Shown: in pieces, positions 54,713-63,762 of the stretch
Layout: the number at the start of each line of letters is the position of its first letter
Position numbering within the stretch: position 1 is the stretch's first letter
NCBI GenBank assembly: GCA_963735445.1
Contig: CAVTLC010000002.1
Coordinates: 1-64,000 of the forward strand
Length of the DNA stretch: 64,000 nt
Direction of reading: 5' to 3'
Source: AP-15 sp963735445
GTDB lineage: Bacteria; Pseudomonadota; Alphaproteobacteria; ATCC43930; CGMCC-115725
The notes under the pieces: model-generated
What the model was told of the DNA's origin: nothing
Seen by the model: only the letters and a program-made list of their open reading frames with translations
Databases searched by the model: none
Made by a program: the position numbers and the translations under genes

Positions 54713-55581
54713 TTGGGGGTCGCTACAAACAAGCCGGTGGGCCGGAACAACAGGGTCACAATCAGCACGACAAACGAGACGATGACCGCCTGCGACGGGC
54801 TCACCCACAGTGAAGCGTAGGCTTCGAGGAGGCTGATAAAGATCGCCGCGGCAATCGATCCGCCGAGGCTTCCCATGCCGCCGACCACGACGACGATAAA
54901 GGCGCGCAGGATCCAGCTTGTCCCCATCGTCGCGTCGACGCCGACCAAGGGGCCGAATAGGACACCGCTCGCCGCCGCCATCGCAGAGCCGATCGCGAAC
55001 ACTGCGGTCAACACCCACGGCACCGGGATGCCCATCGATTGCGCCATTACCCGGTCCTGGGTGGTGGCGCGGATCCAGATGCCCCAGGTGCCAAATTTGA
55101 GAAACAACCAAAAGCCGCCAATGATCGCCGCCGACAGCAGGGCGATGACCACCCGGTACCAAGGATAATCAAGATAAAACAAAGTAAAGTGGCCGCCGAT
55201 AGGCTCGGAGATTTTGCGCGCCACCGGGCCGAACTGCCACAGCGCGTAGTTCTGCAATACCAGCGACACGCCGAAAGTCGCCAAGATCGTCGTCAGCGGG
55301 TCGCGGCCGATCAACGGCCGCAATGTGACGAGGTAGATCGCCGCTCCAAGCAGCCCGATCAGCACCGTTGCTGAAATCAGCGCGAGCCAGAAATTACCGG
55401 TCGCCGCCAGGGTCAGTACGCCGACATAGGCGCCCAACATGAACAATTCGCCATGGGCGAAATTGACGACGTCCATGATGCCGAAAATCAAGGTCAGCCC
55501 GGACGACACCAGAGCCAGAATCATCCCGGTCACGATGCCGTTGATCGTCTGGATCAGAAGCTGGTCGAGCGGAATGCTCAC
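54709..55581 (-). CDS. Branched-chain amino acid-type ABC transporter permease (LivH)
   Basis: 290 residues. N-terminal QLLIQTINGIVTGMILALVSSGLTLIFGIMDVVNFAHGELFMLGAY is the LivH signature, then RATTQDRVMAQSMGIPV (the loop contacting the ATPase). It follows livF by one base and overlaps livM by four; the set is clearly one operon. Confidence 0.94.
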   Translation of the reverse strand: MSIPLDQLLIQTINGIVTGMILALVSSGLTLIFGIMDVVNFAHGELFMLGAYVGVLTLAATGNFWLALISATVLIGLLGAAIYLVTLRPLIGRDPLTTILATFGVSLVLQNYALWQFGPVARKISEPIGGHFTLFYLDYPWYRVVIALLSAAIIGGFWLFLKFGTWGIWIRATTQDRVMAQSMGIPVPWVLTAVFAIGSAMAAASGVLFGPLVGVDATMGTSWILRAFIVVVVGGMGSLGGSIAAAIFISLLEAYASLWVSPSQAVIVSFVVLIVTLLFRPTGLFVATPK

Positions 55582-55582
55582 G

Positions 55583-56377
55583 TCAGACGCCGAGATATTG
55601 GTGAATTACAGCGTCATCGACATGCAATTGCGCCGCCAGGGCATGATGCCTGACTTCGCCTTTCTCGATGAAATAAACCCGCTGGCTGGCTTGGAGGGTC
55701 AACGGCACGTTCTGCTCGACCAGAAGCACCGCCACCCCCTCGCGATGCAGGACATCGATGATATCGCGGATCTGCGAGACCATGCGCGGCATCAGCCCTT
55801 CGGTGGGCTCGTCGAGGAGGATGATTTTGGGCTCCAGCATCATTGCCCGCGCAATCGCCAGCATTTGCTGCTCGCCGCCTGACAAGGTGCCGCCGGCCTG
55901 GTTGCGCCGCTCTGCCAGCACTGGGAAATAGGCGTAGACCTTGTCGAGCAGCTCGGCTTTACGCGGCTTGCCGACGCCATGCCGGTCGAGCCCGACGCGT
56001 AGGTTTTCGAGCACCGTCAACAGCGGGAAGATGCGGCGGTCCTCCGGCACATAGCCGATTCCGAGCCGCGCCAGGCGATGCGGCGGCAATTTGCTGACGC
56101 TGAACCCTTCGAAGCGGACGTCGCCGCCGCTCGGATGCACGATGCCGGCGATTGCCTTTAAGGTCGTGCTTTTGCCGACGCCATTGCGGCCGAGCAGGCC
56201 GACGACTTCGCCCTGCCCGACCGTGAGCGAAACGCCATGCAAGATGTGGCTCTTGCCGTAATAGGTATGGATGCCGTCGACCGCGAGGAGTTCCGCCGTG
56301 GCTGGCAGCGGGCCGCCGTTCACCGGCTCACCCGCGACGCCGGCATCGCTCAGAGCTACTCCCGCGCCGTCGCTCAT
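55583..56377 (-). CDS. HAAT-family ABC transporter ATP-binding protein (LivF)
   Basis: 264 residues. Walker A GRNGVGKST, Q-loop Y/VPEDRRIFPLLTV, signature LSGGE, Walker B IILLDEPTEGLMP, and VLLVEQN H-region. The N-terminal extension of about 28 residues before LLAVDGIHTYYGKS is Gly/Pro-rich and unusual. ATG 56377 overlaps the livG stop. Confidence 0.94.
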   Translation of the reverse strand: MSDGAGVALSDAGVAGEPVNGGPLPATAELLAVDGIHTYYGKSHILHGVSLTVGQGEVVGLLGRNGVGKSTTLKAIAGIVHPSGGDVRFEGFSVSKLPPHRLARLGIGYVPEDRRIFPLLTVLENLRVGLDRHGVGKPRKAELLDKVYAYFPVLAERRNQAGGTLSGGEQQMLAIARAMMLEPKIILLDEPTEGLMPRMVSQIRDIIDVLHREGVAVLLVEQNVPLTLQASQRVYFIEKGEVRHHALAAQLHVDDAVIHQYLGV

Positions 56378-57171
56378 GTCTTCAGATAAACCTCGACAAC
56401 CCGCGGGTTCTTCTGGATCTCGGCGGGCAGCCCCTCGGCTAAAATCTCGCCGTGATGAAATACGGTGATCCGGTCGGCCAATCCCATCACCACCTGCATG
56501 TCGTGCTCGACGATCAGGATGGTCAGGTTCTCCGCAATGCGGCGCACCAGCTGCATCGTATCGTGGGTTTCGGCCGCACTCATTCCGGCGGTCGGCTCGT
56601 CGAGGCAGAGCAACTGCGGCTCGGTCGCCAGCGCGATCGCGATCTCGAGCGTCCGCTGCTCACCATGCGACAGGTTGGCGGCTAGTTCGCCGGCCTTGTC
56701 GAGAAGGCCGACCGCATCGAGCGCCGCCTCGGCTTTTTCGATGACATCGCGATGCGAGCGATGATGGGTCAACAGGCTCCAGCCGTGCCGCCGCGATTGA
56801 GCGGCGATGCGGGCGTTTTCGAGGACAGTCGCACTCGGCAGGATGTTCGTGATTTGGTAGGAGCGGGCGATGCCTTTTTGCGAGATCTTGTTGGGAGGCA
56901 GCCCGGTGACGTCCTGCCCGGCAAACCGGATCGCTCCCGATGACGGGCGCAAAACCCCGGTAAGACAGTTGAAAAAAGTGCTCTTTCCGGCGCCATTCGG
57001 GCCGATAATGGCGCGGATTTCGCCGCGCGCGATCGCGAAGTTGACCTGATTGAGCGCGGTCAGCCCGCCGAAGCGGATCGTCAGATCTTCAGTGTACAAC
57101 AGCGCAGCCGCCGCGCCGCCCTCGGCACTCTCCGCCCGGGACGGCGTCGTCAGCAGCGCGTCCGCAGTCAC
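56374..57171 (-). CDS. HAAT-family ABC transporter ATP-binding protein (LivG)
   Basis: 265 residues from GTG 57171. Walker A GPNGAGKST, IARSYQITNILPS (Q-loop), LSHGEQ signature, LLCLDEPTAGMSA, and ILIVEHDMQVVMGLADRI. First ATPase gene; a 34-base gap separates it from the binding protein gene. Energises import by the LivHM pore. Confidence 0.94.
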   Translation of the reverse strand: MTADALLTTPSRAESAEGGAAAALLYTEDLTIRFGGLTALNQVNFAIARGEIRAIIGPNGAGKSTFFNCLTGVLRPSSGAIRFAGQDVTGLPPNKISQKGIARSYQITNILPSATVLENARIAAQSRRHGWSLLTHHRSHRDVIEKAEAALDAVGLLDKAGELAANLSHGEQRTLEIAIALATEPQLLCLDEPTAGMSAAETHDTMQLVRRIAENLTILIVEHDMQVVMGLADRITVFHHGEILAEGLPAEIQKNPRVVEVYLKT

Positions 57172-57205
57172 TTAAGGTCAATCGACATCTAAAGTGTCAG
57201 CCGTC

Positions 57206-58486
57206 TTATGCTTGGGCAAAGTGGCAAGCCGGCGGCACAATCGTTTTGTCTTTAGGGACAGTTTCCAGAATGTGGAACTTGCCGTCATTGACGCTGTAGA
57301 TGAACTCGCGCACAAAGGCTTGGTGGTCTGCGGCGCGCAGCGTCTTGTCGCCCTGCGGAAAATCGTAACCCTCTTTCATCTCGAGACCTTCGAGAGCCTC
57401 GATCAGCTTGTCGGTATCAGGGCGACCCTGAAACTTGGACTTCTCGATCCCGAGTTTGAGACAGTTCATCGCCTCGAAATTTGATTGCACATAGCGGTCG
57501 GGGAGCGGCCCCGAGGGGTCGATCGCCTTCAGCCGCTTCACGGCGTCGTCGAAAAACGCGTGGTTGTAGGGCGTATCGAGCGGCGGGTCGAAGACCGGGA
57601 TATAGCGGTTGATCGCGACAAACCCGTCGATCTTGTGACCAAGCGCCGGCAGGTTAGTGGATTCGCAGACGGCGCCATCCCCGGCCATCTTGTATTTCTT
57701 GGTGAGGCCAAGATCGAAGGCTTGGTTGCCGATCGTCACCCCGTCCTTACCAAAGAAGATCAGGAATAAGCCGTCGAAATCGCCGTTGATCTTGGACAGG
57801 AACGGCGTCATGTCGGCGGTGCCGATCGGGATGCCGGTGCCGCCGACAACCTCGCCGCCCTGCTTCTTGATCTCCGCGGCATACGCATCGCGGGTCGATT
57901 GGCCCCAGGCATAGTCGGCATAGGCGATGTGCCATTTCTTGCCGATCTTGTTGACGAGATATGGCGCGAAGGCGACCGCCTGGGCCGGGGCATAATCGTA
58001 GGGGCGGAAACTGTAGCGGTTGCACTTGCTGCCGGTGATCGTCGTGTCGAGGCAGACGCTGATCATGTTGATGACTTTGCGCTGCTGATAGAGCGGCATG
58101 CAGGCGAGGCAGATGTTCGATAAGACGCCGCCGACGTTAGCGTCGACCCGGTCTTCGTCGAGCAATTTCTCGGTTTTGCGGCGACCGACATCGGGCTTTG
58201 ACTCGTCGTCTTCGGCGATCAGCTGAACCTCGCGGCCGAGGAGCCCGCCCGATTTGTTGATCCGGTCGACCGCCATTTGCAGTCCGACGAGCGCGGTTTT
58301 GCCGACGGCCGCGCCAGCACCGGAGAGCGGCTGGATACTGCCGATCTTGTAGGGGTTGGACGCCGCCAAGCCAAAGCGCAGCGGCATCGGGGCCATTATT
58401 GTCGCCAGCCCGCCGACCGCACCCCAACCGACCACACGGCGGCGCGTCACTCCGGAATTGCCTAAGATTTTACCAACGTCGCCCAT
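57206..58486 (-). CDS. HAAT-family substrate-binding protein
   Basis: 426 residues. The N-terminus GVTRRRVVGWGAVGGLATIMA is a possible twin-arginine-type signal. Periplasmic binding fold: IGSIQPLSGAGAAVGKTALVGLQMAV, AEDDESKPDVGRRKTEKLLDEDRVDANVGGVLS, YADYAWGQSTRDAYAAEI and DGAVCESTNLPAL. Cysteines in NICLACMPLYQQ and CESTNL may form a disulfide. Substrate probably an aromatic acid, amide or branched amino acid; its position ahead of the liv genes and the catabolic content of the window favour aromatic-acid uptake, but this is inference. Confidence 0.9.
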   Translation of the reverse strand: MGDVGKILGNSGVTRRRVVGWGAVGGLATIMAPMPLRFGLAASNPYKIGSIQPLSGAGAAVGKTALVGLQMAVDRINKSGGLLGREVQLIAEDDESKPDVGRRKTEKLLDEDRVDANVGGVLSNICLACMPLYQQRKVINMISVCLDTTITGSKCNRYSFRPYDYAPAQAVAFAPYLVNKIGKKWHIAYADYAWGQSTRDAYAAEIKKQGGEVVGGTGIPIGTADMTPFLSKINGDFDGLFLIFFGKDGVTIGNQAFDLGLTKKYKMAGDGAVCESTNLPALGHKIDGFVAINRYIPVFDPPLDTPYNHAFFDDAVKRLKAIDPSGPLPDRYVQSNFEAMNCLKLGIEKSKFQGRPDTDKLIEALEGLEMKEGYDFPQGDKTLRAADHQAFVREFIYSVNDGKFHILETVPKDKTIVPPACHFAQA

Positions 58487-58754
58487 TGCCGCTCCCTTCC
58501 CTGTTCGCGCAGCAAGATTTGTGCCTATTACATCGGCAGGAAGACGTCCGTCGTCGTCTCCTTACCGATTAGCTGCGGAAATGGAGCGAAACCAAACAGC
58601 TTGTCAAGATTAACGCCACCTGACGCCACCATTGCCGGATCGGCTCCGGCCAGGCTGCCCTAGACAATCGTCGCTGCGTTGCACAACGCAGCAGCGAAAT
58701 GCTGGCGATCTATGCGAGACTGGCAAGATAGATCAACCAAAAGGGGCTCCCAGC

Positions 58755-59507
58755 ATGACAGAAGAACGCCCGCTTAGCGGCAAAGTGGCGGTGGTGACCG
58801 GAGGCAGCAGCGGCATCGGTGCGGCAAGCGCGCGAATGCTCGCCGCAGCCGGAGCAAAGGTGGTGGTGGGCTACAACAAGGGTGCGGATCGCGCCGCCGC
58901 CGTGATCGCCGAACTCTCCGGCTCGGACCACAGGGCGATGCATCTCCCGCTCGAAGATACGGCGCAGATCCGCAAAGCGGCCGCCGCGGTCCGAGACCAA
59001 TTCGGTCGCGCCGACATCCTGGTCAATTCCGCCGGCTTTACCCGGATGGTGCCGCACCACGATCTCGAAGCCCTCGACGACGACCTGATCGACGCGGTGC
59101 TAACCGCGAATGTGCGTGGGCCGTTTGCCACAATCCGCGCGTTTGTGCCGCTGCTTCGCCAATCGGGCGACGGCGTCATTATCAACATCTCGTCGGGGGC
59201 CGCTCAGAGCGGCACTGGGAGCTCGATCATCTACGGGGCCTCAAAGGCCGCGCTCAACACAATGAGCATGGCATTGGCGCGCGTGCTCGGCCCAGAAATC
59301 CGCGTCATCGTGGTCGCGCCCGGGATGGTCCATACCGGCTTTGTCCCCGGTCGCACCGAAGAGATGATGGCGGCGGCGGCGATGGCGACCCCGCTCAAGC
59401 GCGCGATCGAAGCCGAGGATGTGGCCAAGGCGGTCATGGCTTGCGTCACCCACCTGACGCATACGACGGGGTCGATCGTCCCGGTTGATGCCGGCCGTCA
59501 CCTATAA
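58755..59507 (+). CDS. Short-chain dehydrogenase/reductase
   Basis: About 250 residues from ATG 58755. NAD(P) motif VVTGGSSGIGAASARML, NNAG-equivalent LVNSAG, catalytic Ser in INISSGAAQSG, and YxxxK in IYGASKAALN. Standard classical SDR. An oxidoreductase of unknown alcohol or ketone substrate. It overlaps or abuts the glnD frame, but operon membership is not implied. Confidence 0.9.
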   Translation: MTEERPLSGKVAVVTGGSSGIGAASARMLAAAGAKVVVGYNKGADRAAAVIAELSGSDHRAMHLPLEDTAQIRKAAAAVRDQFGRADILVNSAGFTRMVPHHDLEALDDDLIDAVLTANVRGPFATIRAFVPLLRQSGDGVIINISSGAAQSGTGSSIIYGASKAALNTMSMALARVLGPEIRVIVVAPGMVHTGFVPGRTEEMMAAAAMATPLKRAIEAEDVAKAVMACVTHLTHTTGSIVPVDAGRHL

Positions 59508-59570
59508 ATGACCGGTTTCCGCAGCTCCGCTCGGGTGAAATCCATCCTCCGCCCTCATATATCAAGCGCA

Positions 59571-62444
59571 ATGGCAACCGCGAGCCGGTTTCGAGGCAAT
59601 GTAGCACGGCTCTCGTCCGGCTTGCCGCAAGGGAGGGGTGCAATAAGCACGATCGTCAGGCAACGCGACATCATCGATCGGCAAAAGCTCAATGACGAGC
59701 TATCGGCGGTCGCGCGCTCGACCAAATCGCCGAGTCTCGACCGGGCCCCGTTGGTGGCGGTCCTCAAGACCGCTCTCGCCAAGGGGCGCGCCGAGATCCG
59801 CCGCCGTTTCGAGGAGAAAGGCGACGGCCCGGCGGTCATCCGCGAGCAATGCTTCCTGATCGATCAGTTGATCCGCGCGCTGTTCGATGTGGTCACGACG
59901 GAGCTGTATCCGCTTGCCAATCCGACCTCGGGTGAAAAGCTGGCATTGGTGGCGGTCGGCGGCTATGGCCGCGGCGAACTGGCGCCGTTCTCCGATATCG
60001 ACCTGTTGTTCCTGCTGCCCTACAAGCAAACGCCGCATACTGAGCAAGTCGTCGAGTCGCTGCTTTATTTGCTCTGGGATTTGGGACTTAAAATCGGGCA
60101 CGCAACGCGCTCGATCGAAGACTGCCTGCGTCATGCCAAATCCGATCTGACAATCCGCACGGGTCTTCTCGAAGCGCGTTATCTGTGGGGCGATCAGCCG
60201 CTATTTGCCGAACTCAAAAAGCGCTTTGATACCGATATCGTGCGCGGCAGCGCGGCGCAATTTATCGAGGCAAAGCTCGCCGAACGCGATGAACGCCATC
60301 GCCGCACCGGCGACAGCCGTTACATGCTCGAGCCCAATGTCAAGGAAGGAAAGGGCGGGCTCAGAGATCTCCACACCCTGTTCTGGCTGGCGAAATATAT
60401 CTACCGCATCGACGACGTCGCCAAGCTTGTCGATTTGGGCGTGCTGTCGGCCGAGGAGTTGCGCCGTTTCGCCAGGGCGCAGAACTTTTTGTGGACGGTG
60501 CGGTGCCATCTTCATTTTATTGCGGGCCGCGCCGAAGAAAGACTGACGTTCGATCTGCAGACCGAAACCGGGCGGCTGATGGGCTACACCGACCACGCGG
60601 GCAGCCGTGGGGTCGAGCGCTTTATGAAGCACTATTTCCTGATTGCGAAAGATGTCGGCGATCTGACCCGCATCTTCTGCGCGATCCTCGAAGCCGATCA
60701 GCAGCGCAAGCGGCGGCTTTCCTGGGTGCGCTGGGGCATTGGCCGGCGCGGGCTCGACGGGTTTGTGCTCGATGGCGAGCGGCTGACGATCCCGTCGGAG
60801 GACTTTTTCGAAAAAGATCCGGTCGCTTTGATACGGCTGTTTCATGTCGCGCAGCGAACCGAGCTCGATATTCATCCGCGCGCATTGCGCCGCGCCGGCC
60901 AGTCGTTGCGCCTGATCGACGCAAAATTGCGTCAGGACCCCGAGGCCAACCGGCTCTTTCTCGAAATCCTAACTTCGCGCAAAGACCCCGAAGCGGCGCT
61001 TCGTCGTATGAACGAGGCCGGGGTTTTTGGCCGCTTCATCCCCGATTTCGGGCGTGTCGTGGCGCAAATGCAGTACGACATGTATCATCACTACACGGTT
61101 GACGAGCACACGCTGTTCGCGATCGGGATCCTGCAAAAAATTGAGAACGGAGAGCTGAAGGACGAGTTGCCGCTGGCGACAAAGCTTTGCGGCAAGATCG
61201 TATCGCGCCGCGCGCTCTACCTCGCAGTGTTGCTGCACGATATCGCCAAGGGACGCGGCGGCGATCACTCCATCCTTGGCGAGGGCATTGCCTTAAAGCT
61301 GGGGCCGCGGCTCGGCCTCACCGCCGAAGAAACCGAAACCGTCGCGTGGCTGGTGCGCTGGCACCTGTTGATGAGCGGCACTGCCTTCAAGCGCGACATC
61401 GGCGACCCCCGTACGATTACCGACTTTGTCGATATCGTGCAGTCGCCCGAACGGCTCAAGCTGTTGCTGATCCTGACCAACGCCGATATTCGCGCGGTCG
61501 GGCCGCAGGTGTGGAACGCCTGGAAAGCGGCGCTGTTGCGCGACCTTTACCAGCGCGCCATTGAAGTGATGTCGGGGGGGCTCACCGACGAGCCGCAAGA
61601 TGCGCGGATCGCGGCTGCGCAGGCGGCGGTGCGGCAGCATTTGCCGGATTTCAGCGAAGCCGAGTTCGCCGCCTTTATCAAAGCCGGTTACCCGTTTTAC
61701 TGGCTCTCTTCGCCCGCCGATGTCCACGCCCGGCATGCTCGGCTGATGCGTGAGGCGGCGGCAAGCGGCGCGCCGCTGGTTGTCGAAAAGCGTGTCGACA
61801 CCGCCCGCGCGGTAACCGAGATCACGCTTTATACCGCCGACCACCCGGGATTGTTCTCCCGCATCGCGGGGGCGCTCGCGGTCAGCGGCGCCAACATCGT
61901 CGATGCGCGGATCATGACGATGTCGAACGGCATGGCGCTCGATACCTTTTGGGTTCAGGACCTCGCCGGACACGCGTTTGACCGCCCGGACAAGCTCGCG
62001 CGGCTCGCCGTCGTGTTCGAGAATGTGCTGACCGGCGATCTGAAGCCGCATCGCGAACTGGCGCGCCCGCCGGCTTTCCCGAGCCGAATGCAGGCCTTCA
62101 CGGTGGCGCCCCGCGTGCTGGTCGACAATCAGGCAAGCGCGTTGCACACGGTGATCGAGGTCAATGGCCGCGATCGGCCAGGTCTGCTGTTTGAGCTGAC
62201 ACGCGAACTGACCCGGCTCAACCTTCAGGTCTCAAGCGCCAAAATCTCGACCTATGGCGAAAAAGTCGTCGACGTCTTCTACGTCAAAAACCTGTTCGGC
62301 CATAAGGTCGAGCACCCGACAAAGCTCGCCGAAATCCGTTCGACCCTGGAAGCGGTGCTGGCTCGTGCCGACAAGACCCCGGCGCCTGCCCCACCTTCAA
62401 AGATTACATCGGAGGCGGCGGAAACCGCGGCGGTAGCGGACTAG
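59571..62444 (+). CDS. glnD: [Protein-PII] uridylyltransferase / uridylyl-removing enzyme
   Basis: About 957 residues from ATG 59571. The nucleotidyltransferase domain has GGYGRGELAPFSDIDLLFL; the HD domain has AVLLHDIAKGRGGDHS; two C-terminal ACT domains begin EITLYTADHPGLFSRIAGAL and TVIEVNGRDRPGLLFELTREL and would sense glutamine. It uridylylates and deuridylylates PII, the centre of nitrogen control. The start is unclear: a purine-rich site GGGAGGGG at 59631-59638 is well placed before ATA 59643, which would give ISTIVRQRDIIDR. Convergent with dnaJ. Confidence 0.95.
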   Translation: MATASRFRGNVARLSSGLPQGRGAISTIVRQRDIIDRQKLNDELSAVARSTKSPSLDRAPLVAVLKTALAKGRAEIRRRFEEKGDGPAVIREQCFLIDQLIRALFDVVTTELYPLANPTSGEKLALVAVGGYGRGELAPFSDIDLLFLLPYKQTPHTEQVVESLLYLLWDLGLKIGHATRSIEDCLRHAKSDLTIRTGLLEARYLWGDQPLFAELKKRFDTDIVRGSAAQFIEAKLAERDERHRRTGDSRYMLEPNVKEGKGGLRDLHTLFWLAKYIYRIDDVAKLVDLGVLSAEELRRFARAQNFLWTVRCHLHFIAGRAEERLTFDLQTETGRLMGYTDHAGSRGVERFMKHYFLIAKDVGDLTRIFCAILEADQQRKRRLSWVRWGIGRRGLDGFVLDGERLTIPSEDFFEKDPVALIRLFHVAQRTELDIHPRALRRAGQSLRLIDAKLRQDPEANRLFLEILTSRKDPEAALRRMNEAGVFGRFIPDFGRVVAQMQYDMYHHYTVDEHTLFAIGILQKIENGELKDELPLATKLCGKIVSRRALYLAVLLHDIAKGRGGDHSILGEGIALKLGPRLGLTAEETETVAWLVRWHLLMSGTAFKRDIGDPRTITDFVDIVQSPERLKLLLILTNADIRAVGPQVWNAWKAALLRDLYQRAIEVMSGGLTDEPQDARIAAAQAAVRQHLPDFSEAEFAAFIKAGYPFYWLSSPADVHARHARLMREAAASGAPLVVEKRVDTARAVTEITLYTADHPGLFSRIAGALAVSGANIVDARIMTMSNGMALDTFWVQDLAGHAFDRPDKLARLAVVFENVLTGDLKPHRELARPPAFPSRMQAFTVAPRVLVDNQASALHTVIEVNGRDRPGLLFELTRELTRLNLQVSSAKISTYGEKVVDVFYVKNLFGHKVEHPTKLAEIRSTLEAVLARADKTPAPAPPSKITSEAAETAAVAD

Positions 62445-62473
62445 GGCGGTCCACGCCCGTCCGAAAAGAGTAG

Positions 62474-62492
62474 CACGTCGAGAAAAGACGTG
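62474..62492. terminator. Stem-loop between glnD and dnaJ
   Basis: CACGTC (62474-62479) pairs with GACGTG (62487-62492), followed by a GC-rich GGCCGG...CCGGCC element (about 62494-62514). Likely ends both convergent transcripts. Confidence 0.5.
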
Positions 62493-62529
62493 GTTGGCCG
62501 GCGCGAGCCCGGCCACGGAGCGGCAAGAA

Positions 62530-63663
62530 CTACTCGCGCAGATCCTCGAAGAACTCTTTGACCCGAGCGAAGAAGCCTTCGCTTTCGGGGTGAGTCCGAC
62601 CGCCGTCGCCTTCCTTTTCGAATTCGCGCAGCAATTCCTGCTGGCGCTTGGTCAAATTCTGGGGAGTCTCGACGATCACCTCGATAAACATCTCGCCGCG
62701 CAATGACGAGCGCAGGACGGTCATGCCTTTGCCGCGCAGGCGGAATTGATGGCCCGATTGGGTGCCGGCCGGGACGGTGACCTTGGTGCGGCCACCCTCG
62801 ACGGTGGGCACCTCGATGGCGCCGCCGAGCGCCGCAGTCGTGATCGAAATCGGCACGCGGCAATGGATATTGGCGCCGTCGCGCTGAAAGATCGGGTGCG
62901 GCGTCACCGTTACGAAAATGTAGAGATCCCCGGCGGCGGCACCGCGCACCCCAACCTCGCCTTCGCCGGCGAGGCGAATGCGCATGCCGTCCTCGACCCC
63001 GGCGGGGATGTTGACCGAGAGGGTTTTCTCGCGCCGGACTCGGCCCTGCCCGCCGCAGGCTCGGCAAGGCTTTTCGATGACCCGGCCGGCGCCCTGGCAG
63101 GAGGTGCAGGTCCGCTCGATCGTAAAAAACCCCTGTTGCATGCGGACCCGTCCGCGGCCCTGGCAAGTCGAGCAGGTCACCGGCTTGGAGCCGGCTTCGG
63201 CGCCGCTGCCGTGGCACTGATCGCAGGCCACCAAATTCGGAACGCGAATCGTCGTTTGTTTGCCGCGAAAACTCTCTTCGAGCGAAATTTCCAGATTGTA
63301 GCGTAGGTCGCTGCCGCGGCTCGGCCCTGACTGGCCGCTGCGCCTACCGTTGTTCATAAACTCGCCGAACACCTCATCGAAGATGTCGGCAAATCCACCG
63401 GTGAAGCCAAAATCGCCGGGCCCGCGCCCGCCGCCCTGCTCAAATGCGGCATGGCCAAATCGGTCGTAGGCAGCGCGCTTCTGATCGTCCTTCAGGACGT
63501 CGTACGCCTCGTTGAGGTCTTTAAATTTTTGCTCTGCGCTCTTGTCTCCGGAATTCCGGTCCGGGTGGTACTGCATCGCGAGCTTGCGATAGGCCCGCTT
63601 GAGATCGTCGGCGTTGGCGGATTTGGAAACGCCGAGGATCTCGTAAAAATCTTGCTTAGCCAT
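62530..63663 (-). CDS. dnaJ: Chaperone protein DnaJ
   Basis: 377 residues. J-domain with HPD (H33-P34-D35) in QYHPDRN; a G/F-rich region about 76-110 (GGGRGPGDFGFTGGF); four CxxCxGxG zinc motifs (CDQCHGSG, CSTCQGRG, CTSCQGAG, CRACGGQG); C-terminal substrate-binding beta domains. Co-chaperone stimulating DnaK ATPase. It lies 99 bases downstream of the dnaK stop on the same strand, with hairpin and repeated sequences between. Confidence 0.97.
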   Translation of the reverse strand: MAKQDFYEILGVSKSANADDLKRAYRKLAMQYHPDRNSGDKSAEQKFKDLNEAYDVLKDDQKRAAYDRFGHAAFEQGGGRGPGDFGFTGGFADIFDEVFGEFMNNGRRSGQSGPSRGSDLRYNLEISLEESFRGKQTTIRVPNLVACDQCHGSGAEAGSKPVTCSTCQGRGRVRMQQGFFTIERTCTSCQGAGRVIEKPCRACGGQGRVRREKTLSVNIPAGVEDGMRIRLAGEGEVGVRGAAAGDLYIFVTVTPHPIFQRDGANIHCRVPISITTAALGGAIEVPTVEGGRTKVTVPAGTQSGHQFRLRGKGMTVLRSSLRGEMFIEVIVETPQNLTKRQQELLREFEKEGDGGRTHPESEGFFARVKEFFEDLRE

Positions 63664-63672
63664 TCTCGATGG

Positions 63673-63744
63673 GCATTCGCTCGAAGGGTTAGCTATCGCG
63701 AATCACCCCGACGAAAGCCCGCCGGGGTGAACGCATTCGCTCGA
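63673..63744. repeat. dnaK-dnaJ spacer: direct repeat flanking a hairpin
   Basis: GCATTCGCTCGA occurs at 63673-63684 and again at 63733-63744, both in the same orientation. Between them TCACCCCG (63703-63710) and CGGGGTGA (63723-63730) form an 8-base stem. The arrangement could modulate dnaJ expression relative to dnaK. Confidence 0.55.
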
Positions 63745-63762
63745 TATCTGGCGCGACGCCGA

